Shown here: positions 16,592 through 25,097 of the stretch, in pieces | How the letters are laid out: every line of letters begins with the position of its first letter | Numbering within the stretch: the first letter of the stretch is position 1 | Assembly (NCBI GenBank): GCA_902835305.1 | Contig: CADFMD010000003.1 | Location: 124,001 to 188,000, forward strand | Length of the DNA stretch: 64,000 nucleotides | Direction of reading: 5' to 3' | Source: Coriobacteriaceae bacterium | GTDB taxonomy: Bacteria > Actinomycetota > Coriobacteriia > Coriobacteriales > Coriobacteriaceae | Translations under genes and position numbers: made by a program | Notes under the pieces: generated by a model | Database searches by the model: none | Told to the model about the DNA's origin: nothing | Seen by the model: the letters and a program-made list of their open reading frames with translations, nothing else

Positions 16592-16621
16592 AGAACATAC
16601 GTTTGCTTTTTATGCTATACT
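16592..16621 (+). promoter_or_regulatory. LexA/SOS-like box overlapping an extended -10 promoter
   Basis: AGAACATACGTTTG (16592-16605) fits the GAAC-N4-GTTY core of the DinR/LexA box of Gram-positive bacteria (usual CGAACRNRYGTTYC). An extended -10, TGCTATACT, ends at 16621, so a repressor here would block RNA polymerase. The promoter faces the DUF1016-like gene at 16822. The match is by eye. Confidence 0.5.
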
Positions 16622-16632
16622 CGCCTCAAGGC

Positions 16633-16721
16633 ATGAGAATGGTCGAGAGTTCCCGCGGAGGTCCCCAATGACACGCTGGAGCGAGCCCGGTAAGTAAGAT
16701 CGGTGGTTACCGCACTCGTCC
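16633..16721 (+). other. Leader with two overlapping mini-ORFs and a strong hairpin
   Basis: Downstream of the promoter, ATG 16633 opens a 12-codon ORF (MRMVESSRGGPQ) whose stop overlaps ATG 16668 of a second, 9-codon ORF (MTRWSEPGK, stop at 16695-16697). The second has GGAGG at good spacing. Its last codons form the 5' arm of a hairpin: GGA-CGAG-CGGTAA (16678-16693) pairs with TTACCG-CTCG-TCC (16707-16721). Translation of the mini-ORF would open the hairpin. The GGTGGTTACCGC...CTCGTCC stretch also resembles the 3' end of T-box leaders. Which explanation holds is unclear. Confidence 0.4.
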
Positions 16722-16821
16722 ATCTCAGACAGGCTGCGCTCCTGTTCGTCGTCGCCATCAAAGAACGACACTCACAACCAAACGTTTCCGTTATCCGTGA
16801 GCCACACAGGAGTGCATCGTT

Positions 16822-18108
16822 ATGGCAAAAAAGATTCCAACCTTTACGTCCGACACCGTATCAAGCGCCTGCTCAGATATCAGCAAGATCGTTGAAGCCA
16901 AGAGTCTCAATCAAAAGAGACTCGATCATGAGACTTCGTTAGAGGGGGCGTTGCTCATTGGGCGCCGCCTCGAACAAGAGACTGCCGGATACCCCATTAC
17001 TAATCTCAAAGGACTGCTCTCCCCCGTCGGCGGCCATCTACACAAGCACTATGGCCCCCGCCTAGGACAATCCTATCTCGCACGCTGCATTAAGTTCGCT
17101 CGCGCCGTTCCCAAATACGCACCTTTTCGATCAGAGCTTGACCTAGCCCACTATGAGGCACTCGCTCGCGTCACAAACGAGTACCTGCGTCTTGAGCTCA
17201 TGAACGTCGCGGCCGACAACAGGTGGCCCTCATCGCACATCGCGCTTCACGCCAGATACCAGAATCCACAACATGCTCCAAGCAACAGAGAATTCCGCGA
17301 GCTCACAGCGAACCAGGAAGTTTGGCGCTTTGCCCGCGCTTATACAGATGCCTGCGGAATCATTTCGCTCGAGAAGTTTGTTGAGCTTTACAATTCTTGC
17401 GCTCCCGAACCAGTCTCGATATTCGAAGTAAATGAAACTATTTGGAAAATCAAAGAGGAGTCGGGGCGCATCGACAACCCCTGCATACTTTCCAAGGACG
17501 GAGAGCTGTACCTCATAGCGCCGGAACTAGACGACACGGTCGAAAATAACCCTTATTACTACGACGACTACGGATATTCCTATCGAAGATACGAACGCCA
17601 TAGCGAGTACACCCAGGAAATGCGCTCGTTACGCGAGCGACGTGTTCAGAGCAGGAGGGCGGCCATATTCACTGGCCATAAGCAGCATCCAATCGAAAAA
17701 CTAGACTATGAGGACATCGTCTGTGGATATGCCAGCTACACACAATCTGTTAATAATCTCAAATTGTATATCTTGAATGATTCCAAGCTGGGTGCCGCAA
17801 GCCTTCACGCAAGAGAGGACGAGTTCGATTTCATCATGGCAAAGCTCTTGCGTTCTATTGGTCTCAACGGCATGCCGACAGCACAACAAACAACCGAAGA
17901 TGCCGAATTTTTATTGATCGTCGTACGACCCGATTTTTACAAACAAGCGGAGATAAACAAGGTCTCCAAGCTCCTCGCAATAGTCTATGAAAACACTCCC
18001 CTCTGGGAGTTCAACGGACGCTCATACACCGAGCTAAAGAGCGAAAAAACGCTAGAGCCTCCGGTGCCAACTTTGCAACGAACAGTCCAACCAAAACAGG
18101 CTGCTTAA
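16822..18108 (+). CDS. Hypothetical protein with DUF1016/YhcG-like N-terminal domain
   Basis: 428 residues, not firmly recognised. Residues 30-150 (GALLIGRRLEQE, LHKHYGPRLGQSYLARCIKF, then LDLAHYEALARV and RWPSSHIALHARY) follow the order of the DUF1016 N-terminal domain, a winged-helix-like module of putative nucleases such as YhcG. The remainder has no clear nuclease motif; it includes a Tyr-rich stretch (ENNPYYYDDYGYSYRRYERH) near residue 240 and a Pro/Gln tail. Start ATG 16822 has AGGAG upstream. The gene has more AT and rarer codons than its neighbours, suggesting transfer. It sits behind an SOS-like promoter and before a toxin-antitoxin-like pair, between two copies of a hairpin repeat. 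A role in mobile-element or defence biology is only inference. Confidence 0.6.
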   Translation: MAKKIPTFTSDTVSSACSDISKIVEAKSLNQKRLDHETSLEGALLIGRRLEQETAGYPITNLKGLLSPVGGHLHKHYGPRLGQSYLARCIKFARAVPKYAPFRSELDLAHYEALARVTNEYLRLELMNVAADNRWPSSHIALHARYQNPQHAPSNREFRELTANQEVWRFARAYTDACGIISLEKFVELYNSCAPEPVSIFEVNETIWKIKEESGRIDNPCILSKDGELYLIAPELDDTVENNPYYYDDYGYSYRRYERHSEYTQEMRSLRERRVQSRRAAIFTGHKQHPIEKLDYEDIVCGYASYTQSVNNLKLYILNDSKLGAASLHAREDEFDFIMAKLLRSIGLNGMPTAQQTTEDAEFLLIVVRPDFYKQAEINKVSKLLAIVYENTPLWEFNGRSYTELKSEKTLEPPVPTLQRTVQPKQAA

Positions 18109-18121
18109 CCTAATTAACTGC

Positions 18122-18150
18122 TTGTATTTTTGTCTACAAAACTGTATACA
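18122..18150 (+). promoter_or_regulatory. Promoter with internal dyad for the toxin-antitoxin-like pair
   Basis: TTGTAT (18122-18127) and TATACA (18145-18150) are 17 bp apart. The spacer contains a perfect dyad, TTTTGT-CT-ACAAAA (18128-18141), suitable for a ribbon-helix-helix autorepressor. Confidence 0.55.
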
Positions 18151-18165
18151 TAAAGAGAGGTCCAT

Positions 18166-18432
18166 ATGGAGCTCATCGCAATCCACCCCCATGCCCTCAA
18201 ACACGGGCTGACAGAGACGGATATTATATGCGCCTGGAACTCCGCTTTTGCATGGTTCAGGCGTGATCTTGAAAATGGAGGCATCGATTACGTTCTCGTT
18301 GGACTTGATGGAAGAAGCCGCCTCATGGAGCTCATTGCTCGATGTTGCCCCGACCGAGATGGTTACATCATTTACCACGCCCTTGTCCCTCCTACGCGCA
18401 AGGTGCTCAGGGAAATCGGAATCGATCGATAG
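18166..18432 (+). CDS. Small protein, probable toxin partner (BrnT/DUF4258-like)
   Basis: 88 residues. The layout HPHALKHGLTETDI, then DYVLVGLDGRSRLMEL, then GYIIYHALVPPTRKVLREIG recalls compact RelE-fold toxins such as BrnT or DUF4258 proteins: an N-terminal KHG-type helix, a beta hairpin and a final RK-containing strand/helix. The similarity is one of pattern only. It has AGAGAGG at the start, its own promoter, and is followed after eight bases by a ribbon-helix-helix gene. Toxin-first order is typical of BrnT/BrnA. Toxic activity is inferred from context. Confidence 0.55.
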   Translation: MELIAIHPHALKHGLTETDIICAWNSAFAWFRRDLENGGIDYVLVGLDGRSRLMELIARCCPDRDGYIIYHALVPPTRKVLREIGIDR

Positions 18433-18440
18433 GAGGCGCT

Positions 18441-18707
18441 ATGGACGCTAAACAGCTCGAAAAGATGATGGGGTTTGCTCCCGGTGAGCTAGAAAAAGCC
18501 GCAGCGGCATACGAAAAAGATGAGTGGCCGAAGGGCCACACCGTCAAGTTGGGAAGGCCGCCGATTTCCGATGAACCAAGCGTTGTTTTATCGGCACGTG
18601 TGGGCGAATCGGTTCTTGAAGCATTTGACGCAAAGGCAAAGCGCCATGGGCAAACGCGCACGGAGCGACTCAGGGAACTCATTACACTCGATGCAATGAT
18701 TGCCTAG
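18441..18707 (+). CDS. Ribbon-helix-helix protein, probable antitoxin
   Basis: 88 residues. The C-terminal third, VVLSARVGESVLEAFDAKAK followed by RHGQTRTERLRELI, is a ribbon-helix-helix (CopG/Arc) DNA-binding motif: a beta strand, then two helices. The N-terminal half (ELEKAAAAYEKDEWPKGHTV) is charged and probably binds the partner protein. ATG 18441 has AGGAGG eight bases upstream; the longer reading frame starts inside the preceding gene and is rejected. Probably represses the shared promoter through the dyad at 18128-18141. Confidence 0.7.
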   Translation: MDAKQLEKMMGFAPGELEKAAAAYEKDEWPKGHTVKLGRPPISDEPSVVLSARVGESVLEAFDAKAKRHGQTRTERLRELITLDAMIA

Positions 18708-18715
18708 TCCCCTGC

Positions 18716-18788
18716 CGAACCAAACATGTACGTCAGCATCCAAAAACGATATTTTTCGACATCCTTGGATGCTGGCGTACAGTTTTTT
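18716..18788. terminator. Hairpin repeat, copy 2, with T-run
   Basis: Same element as 16445-16510, in the same orientation: CGAACCAAACATGTACG, then arms CAGCATCCAA and TTGGATGCTG inside TGTACG/CGTACA. Six T residues follow (18784-18789), so this copy can terminate the preceding operon. It lies between convergent transcripts. Confidence 0.75.
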
Positions 18789-18838
18789 GCATGGGTCCGG
18801 CACAGGCGATCCGTTCTTCTCCGTCCCCAAGGGATCAT

Positions 18839-19798
18839 TTAGCCACAAAAGCGGGCGATGGGCGCAAGCTGCTGCTCGCGAAAGACACGGTCGACAGCAG
18901 CACGGTATTCATCGACCTTTTTGGTCTTGCGTACGAGTTTGTGAACGGTCGCGGGATCGGCGAAGGCGCATTTGGCGTAGAACCACCACTCCTTCATGCG
19001 AAAGACCGCGTTGCCCCCAATCTCGTCCGCATAGGCCGCAAACAGCATGTCATGGAAGCGTTGCAGCTCAGCGGCGGTAGCGGCAGGGTCGCCCTTAACC
19101 ATGCGAGCCAGCGCGGGATTCGCAAGCAAGCCGCGCCCCAACATTACGTGGCGTGTTCCGGGATAGGCCTTCACCAGCGCATCCATGTCCTCAGGATCAA
19201 AGATGTCGCCGTTATAGGCCACGGGGAACGGCGCCCGTTCCAGCGTCTCGCCGTAAAACTCTTTGCGCGGTGAGCCCGTATAACGGTCCTTTTGCACGCG
19301 CGGATGCACGATCAACTCCGCCAGCGGCATTCGGCAATAGAGGTCGAGCACGCGCTCGTACTCGTCATCGCATTCGAGCCCCAGTCTGGTCTTGACCGAC
19401 ACCGGCAAGGGCGAGCGTTCGCACACGTCGCTCAAGAACACCTCGAGCTCATCCAAATTGCGCAGAAAGCCCGAACCCTTGCCCTTCGCGACCACCGTAC
19501 CCGAAGGGCAGCCAAGGTTGAGGTTGACCTCGCGGTAACCCATATCGGCAAGCACCTGCGCCGCCCACACAAACTCGTCCGCATTCTTGGACATCAGCTG
19601 GGGCACCACGTTAAGTCCCTGGTTGTTGGCAGGATCGACCTCTTTAAACGCCTTGCCGCCAAAGCGATTGCCCACCCGCGGCGGCGGCAAAAACGGCGTG
19701 TAATAACAATCGAGCGCGCCGAAGCACTCCGCATGCACGCGACGGAACACATGCCCGGTAATCCCCTCCATAGGGGCCAGCGATAAATACATCAACAT
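18839..19798 (-). CDS. tRNA-dihydrouridine synthase family protein
   Basis: FMN-dependent enzyme reducing uridines in the tRNA D-loop. 319 residues. The N-terminal LSLAPMEGITGHVFRRVHAE matches the Dus active-site entrance, NLNLGCPSGTVVAKGKGSGF contains the catalytic Cys of the GCP motif, and VKTRLGLE and VAYNGDI follow in order for the TIM barrel. Which D-loop positions are modified cannot be decided. ATG 19798 is used; ATG 19792 (MYLSLAPMEG) is a possible alternative, and neither has a strong ribosome site. A palindromic repeat lies just upstream. Confidence 0.9.
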   Translation of the reverse strand: MLMYLSLAPMEGITGHVFRRVHAECFGALDCYYTPFLPPPRVGNRFGGKAFKEVDPANNQGLNVVPQLMSKNADEFVWAAQVLADMGYREVNLNLGCPSGTVVAKGKGSGFLRNLDELEVFLSDVCERSPLPVSVKTRLGLECDDEYERVLDLYCRMPLAELIVHPRVQKDRYTGSPRKEFYGETLERAPFPVAYNGDIFDPEDMDALVKAYPGTRHVMLGRGLLANPALARMVKGDPAATAAELQRFHDMLFAAYADEIGGNAVFRMKEWWFYAKCAFADPATVHKLVRKTKKVDEYRAAVDRVFREQQLAPIARFCG

Positions 19799-19812
19799 CC
19801 ATTCTCAAATCA

Positions 19813-19843
19813 ATGTGACAAAGGGACTGTCCCTTTGTCACAT
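19813..19843. repeat. 31-bp palindrome (TGTGACAAAGGGAC type), copy 1
   Basis: ATGTGACAAAGGGAC and its exact reverse complement GTCCCTTTGTCACAT flank a single central T. Further copies lie at 21686-21716, 25150-25180 and 31119-31149. Confidence 0.9.
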
Positions 19844-19915
19844 AATACGCCCACCGAGGGCGGGGGTTCTCTATACTGAGTCACATATGACGGTATCGCG
19901 CCAAAGGAGAACGCC

Positions 19916-20444
19916 ATGATCACGTCGCAGATATCCCTGCTCGCGCTCATCTTGGTTGGGGGCATCGGCATCCTGCTTATCGGAGTGAGCGCGCTCATGA
20001 AAGCCGCCGCTCGCAAGAAAGCCAAGGCCTGTACCGCCGTGACCATGGGAACGGTCATCGACCATCGCTTTATGGGCGAAGGCAGGATGTATCCCGTTTT
20101 GGAATACGCCGTCGACGGCACGCAATACCGCGCGAAAAAACAATTCCGTGGCATAAAGACCAAAAGCTTGTCGGGACTCCCCATCCGCACGCAAGCCACC
20201 GCCCACGAAGACGCCAAGGGGCTGGCTGCACGTGCAGACAGGCCCCATCGCCCGCCTAGGCACCCTCGCGGAGCAGCTTTGGCCCCTCGGTAGCCAAATG
20301 ACCGTGTACTACAACCCCAGCAACCCAGACAAAAGCTATGTCGAACGCCCCATCGTGGGCAACTTTGCCACACTGATGTTTAACATCGCGGGCTTCTTGC
20401 TCATCGCGATGAGCATCTTGCTCTATGTTCTTATCCAGCGCTAG
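19916..20444 (+). pseudogene. DUF3592-like membrane protein, frameshifted
   Basis: The first frame (ATG 19916, AAAGGAGA upstream) encodes a membrane helix and YPVLEYAVDGTQYRAKKQF, then loses sense after DAKGLAAR. The +1 frame continues the protein as GWLHVQTGPIARLGTLAEQL, GSQMTVYYNPSNPDKSYVER and a C-terminal membrane helix ending at 20444. Removing one G from the run GGGG at 20218-20221 would restore a continuous protein of about 175 residues with the DUF3592 layout (TM, beta-rich domain with YxPxxPxxxY, TM). It could be a true mutation, a sequencing error or, less likely, a slippery site. Confidence 0.65.
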
Positions 20445-20507
20445 CTCAAACTGATGCGCCCCGCACCCCATGCGCCGCAACGACCGCCACGACACCAAGG
20501 AGCAGCT

Positions 20508-21641
20508 ATGGCTACACTTTCCGAACAAGAACGCAAGCGCATCCAGCGATACTGCATCTGTCCCAAGGTTGCCGGCGCGGCGCTTGCCATGGCGTTTGTG
20601 CTGCCTTTTTTGATCATTCCCTTCGAAATGATTGACGATATCGTCTTCCATCATGAAAGCTTCCAGGAGACGGGCATGATGACCGCCTTGGCGCTCACCG
20701 CCGTCGAGCTCGCCATCTTCTGCTATTGCGCGCTCGCGCCGCGCTTTGGCATGCGCGGCAAGCAGTGGAAAGAAATGCAGCACCGACTCGTCGTCGAGCA
20801 GGCTGAGAAAGACCGCTCGGCACAAATCGCAGGTGTTATCGGTACGCAGGCCGCCGCGCGCCTGCTCAAGAACAGCGACAACGAGACCGCACGCAACCTG
20901 GGCGGCGCGGCAGAAGTCGCCGCTGCCGTAGGCGCCGTCGCCACCGCGGCAGACGTGCTTGCCGAAAGCTTTGCCAACGCAAAGGCAATGGCAGAGGCCT
21001 GTGGCGTGCCCGTCCCCCGTGCAAAAAAGTGGATCGTCGCGCTTGTGGCGCTGCCCCTCGCGATCGTGTGCGGTGCCTATATCCCGCAGCTGGCGCAGGG
21101 AAACATCGAGATGCAACAGAACGCAGCGGCCGCGGCCGAGCAGATCGCCATCGCTCGCAAGGCATTAGAGCCCGCATGCGAGTACGTGTCCGCCGATGAC
21201 CCCTACGAGCGATATCAAGATTACGGCTATCATGTCCGCGGCTATCTGCACGAAGGCGACTCCGACGCCCAGAAGACCCATACGTATCTGGACTTTGACA
21301 ACAAGGGGACGCTCAAGGAAGTGAGCTACGCGGCAGAGGTCGACCCCAGCGCGAGCCTCGAGGATAACCTTGCCCGCATCGAACGCGAGCTTGACGAGCT
21401 TTCCTCTGCCGTTCAAACCGTTGACGTCAAGACGGTGAGCCCCGAGCTCTTGGCACCGCAGAAACTCCCCGAAGAGTTTAGGCAGGCATTTTTGAACGGC
21501 TCACTCTACGAGAGAATCTCTATCAGGACGAGTGACGACCTCATCAAAACGTATTACTCGTTTGATACGGATCCCGAGGACGAGTTTGACGAGTACACCC
21601 ATCCAAGCGTCCGTATTACGCTGATGGGCAAAACAAACTAG
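20508..21641 (+). CDS. Hypothetical membrane protein
   Basis: 377 residues, family not recognised. Membrane helices are predicted near residues 20-42, 58-78 and 168-188. Between the second and third lies an Ala-rich helical stretch (AAEVAAAVGAVATAADVLAE), and after the third a soluble domain of about 190 residues with several acidic segments. ATG 20508 has AAGGAG upstream; an 18-codon longer frame is rejected. It follows the frameshifted DUF3592-like gene by about 60 bases on the same strand and ends at a clear terminator. No function can be proposed. Confidence 0.8.
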   Translation: MATLSEQERKRIQRYCICPKVAGAALAMAFVLPFLIIPFEMIDDIVFHHESFQETGMMTALALTAVELAIFCYCALAPRFGMRGKQWKEMQHRLVVEQAEKDRSAQIAGVIGTQAAARLLKNSDNETARNLGGAAEVAAAVGAVATAADVLAESFANAKAMAEACGVPVPRAKKWIVALVALPLAIVCGAYIPQLAQGNIEMQQNAAAAAEQIAIARKALEPACEYVSADDPYERYQDYGYHVRGYLHEGDSDAQKTHTYLDFDNKGTLKEVSYAAEVDPSASLEDNLARIERELDELSSAVQTVDVKTVSPELLAPQKLPEEFRQAFLNGSLYERISIRTSDDLIKTYYSFDTDPEDEFDEYTHPSVRITLMGKTN

Positions 21642-21642
21642 A

Positions 21643-21679
21643 AGGCGCGGGAAGGGGCCACCCCCTTCCCGCGCCTTTT
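21643..21679 (+). terminator. Intrinsic terminator
   Basis: AAGGCGCGGGAAGGGG and CCCCTTCCCGCGCCTT form a long GC stem with a short loop, ending in TTTTC, directly after the membrane-protein stop. Confidence 0.85.
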
Positions 21680-21685
21680 CATCCA

Positions 21686-21716
21686 ATGTGACAAAGGGAC
21701 TGCCCCTTTGTCACAT
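21686..21716. repeat. 31-bp palindrome, copy 2
   Basis: Same element as 19813-19843 with one change in the right arm (GCCCCTTTGTCACAT). Its last base overlaps the stop codon of the large ABC gene. Confidence 0.9.
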
Positions 21717-24700
21717 TATTCGGAGCGTAGGGCTTCCACAGGGTCTTTCTTGGATGCGCTGCGAGCCGGCAGCAGGCCGGCAACGACCGTCAGCAGCACC
21801 GAAATTACAATGAGCACCAGCGCGTCTTGAACGGGCAGGCTCATCAGGTTGGGCACCTGCTTGGCCGCAAGCGCCCAGGCATTAACCGGAAAGCTCACGG
21901 CCACCACGACGACAATGGCAAAGACGCCGGCAATGAGGCCTTCGATAAAGGTCTCGGCATTAAATACGTTTGCCACGTTGCGCTTTGACGCGCCGATCGC
22001 GCGCAGGATGCCAATCTCCTTTTTGCGCTCCAGCACGCTGATGTAGGTGATGATGCCGATCATGATGGAGCTCACCACCAAACTGATACTCACGAATGAG
22101 ATGAGCACCAAGCTGATGGTGTTCACGATGTCGGTCACCGAGCCCATGATGATGCCCATGTAGTCGGTATACGAGATTGCCTGCTCATCGTGACCAGCGG
22201 CTTTGACCTGCTTGTTGTACGCATCGATGTAATCGAGCACGCGCTCCTTGGCCTCAAAGTCGCGCGGGAAAATCTTGACCGAAATGGGGTCCGCCTCGTC
22301 CGCATAGCCCAACGTGGCCAGATTGTTGTCGTAGGTGAGCTTCGACGCCTTGGCATAGCTCATCATGAGCGAACTCAGGTCCTCAGCGTCCATGTTAAAG
22401 TGGATAGCGCGAGCAAAGGCGTTCGCATCCACGCGCATGGCGCTCGCCAGGTTGGCAAAACTCGAAGACATCTGCGTCGCCATCTGGTCCATAAGCCCTG
22501 CCGCGCCCGCCTTGAGCTGGGTTGATACCGTCGTGGCAATCTGCTCGCTGACCGCCTTCATCACCTGATCCATAGACTGCTGCAAATACGGAGCCAGCTG
22601 CTTTTGCACATAGTCGCCCATCACCTGCTGCAGACGCTCGGCCAGGGCATCGCCGCCGAGCGCCCTGAGCTGAGCCAGGTATTGCTGGGCTGCGACATCA
22701 TTCTCAAGGTACGCTGAGAATGCGGCAGCGAGCTTTGACGCGTCCTTAAGATCTTCGGGTGACAGCGCCTTAAACTGATCAGAGCGCATAAAGCCCTCAA
22801 ACAGCTGGTTGGCAAGTGCTCCCACCTGCTGCATTTGCTCAGGCGTGAGCTCAAGACCATCAAAGATGCCCGAGAAATCTGGGGCCGGCGCTTTGGCCAT
22901 GATGTCACTAAAGTCGATGTCCCTCCCAACACCCGAAAGGTCAATGTCCAGCCCGGACAAGTCGAGACCAGAAAGGTCCATACCGCCGGCTGCGCCCGAG
23001 AGCGCAGATGCATCGAACGAGAACGCGCTCTTCAGTGCCGCCTCGTCTACGCTGAACATACTGCCCAAATCCACGCCCTGCTTGGCTTCGCCCTGCAGCT
23101 CGTCGAAGGTTTTGCCCGTAAAGACATCCGTCTCGGGGTGGGCAAGCTGCTCCTGCACAATCTGCGAATCGGCAGCACGCTCCATAAGCTGGCGAGTCAG
23201 CGCATGCGTATAGACAATGCCCGGGGACAATGCGCTCGCGTTTGCCGTCTCGTTGGGTCGCACCACGCCCACAATGCGCACGTCAATACCGTCGGCAACC
23301 TTGGCTTTCATAAAGTCGGCGTCGCCAGACATGTCAGTCCACATGCCGGTCTCTTCGTTTTTGCGATAGGCATCGGCCGGCGACAACACCTTAAACGTCG
23401 TGGACAGTGCATCGTCGTAGGTAAAGTCGCTGCCGGTCTTGGGCGTCTTGACCTTGCCGTCGGCCGTCATGGCACTGTTAACCAGGTCGTTGAGCTCATC
23501 GATATCCAGCGCGCCGATACTGTAGAGCGTGTAGTCGCCCACCGTTCCGCGGCTCGAAAGCACCATCACGGCCTCGTTGGCGGACGTAGGCCAATGGCCG
23601 GCAACGACATCGTACTGGCTGTCGAGCAGGCTCTGGTCGTCAATCATCTCGTTAAAGACCGACGTTCCCATGGATTCCATGCTCACCGTTGCCGCCGAGC
23701 TCGCGCCTCCGCTCATGGCCTCGGTCATGGCGTTGGGCACCAGCCGGACAGGCTTCTCATCGCCATTCCCGGCACGATAGACAACCGGCGTCACGCCGTA
23801 GCCGTACTGAATGGCGTTGACCTCTTTATCGATGCCGTCGCCACCGGCATCGAGCCATGCCTTAAAGCTCGTCATGTCGTTGGACTTAACGCTTGCGAAC
23901 ATATCCTTTACGGCCGTGACCACAGGGATCTTATCGGTCCCCTGAGCCTTGCCGTCGGTGCCGTCGTCGGACGAACCCTCGTTCTTGGACGTATCGTCAT
24001 CCGTGGCCCCATGCCCGCCCATCATGGACGACAGGTCGTAATCTTGTTTGGAAATCGTAAGCGGGTAGCTCGAGAGTGTGTCCTCCTCGACCTTTTTGAT
24101 GTAGCCATTTACGCCATTGGAGAGCGCCAGAATCGCCGCGATGCCAATAATGCCAATCGAACCTGCAAAGGCAGTCATGGCCGTACGGCCCTTCTTGGTC
24201 ATGAGGTTTCGGGCAGAAAGCCCCAGCGCCGTTACAAAGCTCATCGAGGTTTTGCGCGTGGGCTTGGCCTCGCGACGCGCGGCCTCGGCAGCATCAAAGG
24301 GATCTGAATCGTCGGTGATCTTGCCGTCCGCCAGGGTGACGATGCGCGTGGCGTACCTGTATGCCAACTCGGGATTGTGCGTGACCATGATGACCAAACG
24401 ATCGCGCGCAACATCCTTGAGCAAATCCATGACCTGTACGGATGTCGTTGAGTCCAAGGCGCCGGTCGGCTCGTCAGCCAGCACAATCTCGGGATCGTTG
24501 ATTAAGGCGCGGGCGATGGCGACGCGCTGCATCTGCCCGCCCGAAAGCTGGCTCGGGCGCTTGTCAACGTGCTCGCCCAGGCCAACTGCCTCGAGCGCCT
24601 TGCGCGCACGCTGGCGGCGCTCGGCATGCCCCACGCCCGTGAGCGTAAGCGCCAACTCCACGTTTTCCAAAATGCTCTGATGCGGAATGAGGTTATAGCT

Positions 24701-24970
24701 CTGGAACACAAAGCCGATGCGATTATTGCGATAGGCATCCCAATCGCGGTCGTTGAAGTCCTTGGTCGAGATGCCGTCGATCAGCAGATCGCCCGAATCG
24801 AAATGGTCGAGTCCACCAATGACGTTGAGCATCGTAGTTTTACCCGAACCCGAGGGACCCAGGATGGCTACAAACTCGTTATCGCGAAAAGACAGGCTTA
24901 CGCTGTCGAGCGCTACCTGCGTAAACGACTGCGTAACGTACCTTTTGCAAATAACTCTGAGATCCAGCAT
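21716..24970 (-). CDS. Large MacB-like ABC transporter, ATPase fused to FtsX-type permease
   Basis: 1084 residues. Residues 1-225 form an ABC ATPase: Walker A GPSGSGKTTML, signature LSGGQMQRVAIARAL, Walker B IVLADEPTGALDS. A membrane helix follows near residue 265, then a very long extracellular region of about 600 residues rich in Asp, Ser and Gln with the repeated phrase DLSGLDLSGLDIDLSG and long helices. Three membrane helices close the protein in an FtsX arrangement (VLERKKEIGILRAIGASKRN). This one-chain order is typical of MacB-like mechanotransmitters in gut Gram-positives. ATG 24970 follows GAGAGAGG at good spacing and is preferred to TTG 24979. Possible roles are peptide or antibiotic export, or envelope signalling. 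Confidence 0.88.
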   Translation of the reverse strand: MLDLRVICKRYVTQSFTQVALDSVSLSFRDNEFVAILGPSGSGKTTMLNVIGGLDHFDSGDLLIDGISTKDFNDRDWDAYRNNRIGFVFQSYNLIPHQSILENVELALTLTGVGHAERRQRARKALEAVGLGEHVDKRPSQLSGGQMQRVAIARALINDPEIVLADEPTGALDSTTSVQVMDLLKDVARDRLVIMVTHNPELAYRYATRIVTLADGKITDDSDPFDAAEAARREAKPTRKTSMSFVTALGLSARNLMTKKGRTAMTAFAGSIGIIGIAAILALSNGVNGYIKKVEEDTLSSYPLTISKQDYDLSSMMGGHGATDDDTSKNEGSSDDGTDGKAQGTDKIPVVTAVKDMFASVKSNDMTSFKAWLDAGGDGIDKEVNAIQYGYGVTPVVYRAGNGDEKPVRLVPNAMTEAMSGGASSAATVSMESMGTSVFNEMIDDQSLLDSQYDVVAGHWPTSANEAVMVLSSRGTVGDYTLYSIGALDIDELNDLVNSAMTADGKVKTPKTGSDFTYDDALSTTFKVLSPADAYRKNEETGMWTDMSGDADFMKAKVADGIDVRIVGVVRPNETANASALSPGIVYTHALTRQLMERAADSQIVQEQLAHPETDVFTGKTFDELQGEAKQGVDLGSMFSVDEAALKSAFSFDASALSGAAGGMDLSGLDLSGLDIDLSGVGRDIDFSDIMAKAPAPDFSGIFDGLELTPEQMQQVGALANQLFEGFMRSDQFKALSPEDLKDASKLAAAFSAYLENDVAAQQYLAQLRALGGDALAERLQQVMGDYVQKQLAPYLQQSMDQVMKAVSEQIATTVSTQLKAGAAGLMDQMATQMSSSFANLASAMRVDANAFARAIHFNMDAEDLSSLMMSYAKASKLTYDNNLATLGYADEADPISVKIFPRDFEAKERVLDYIDAYNKQVKAAGHDEQAISYTDYMGIIMGSVTDIVNTISLVLISFVSISLVVSSIMIGIITYISVLERKKEIGILRAIGASKRNVANVFNAETFIEGLIAGVFAIVVVVAVSFPVNAWALAAKQVPNLMSLPVQDALVLIVISVLLTVVAGLLPARSASKKDPVEALRSE

Positions 24971-25097
24971 GGACGGCAACCTCTCTCGCGCGGGCGCGCT
25001 CGCCCGCTCCCCCGCCGTTCACGTTCGGCGCGTTTGTCCTACTCTATCCTCATTTTTGGCCGATACCAGTGAGGAATGTAACGAAGCGCGCCAAAAA

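Noticed and set aside
16640..16730. Complete T-box riboswitch
   Set aside because: Only the GGTGGTTACCGC-like end is suggestive; a convincing stem I and specifier loop were not found and no tRNA-synthetase or amino-acid gene follows.
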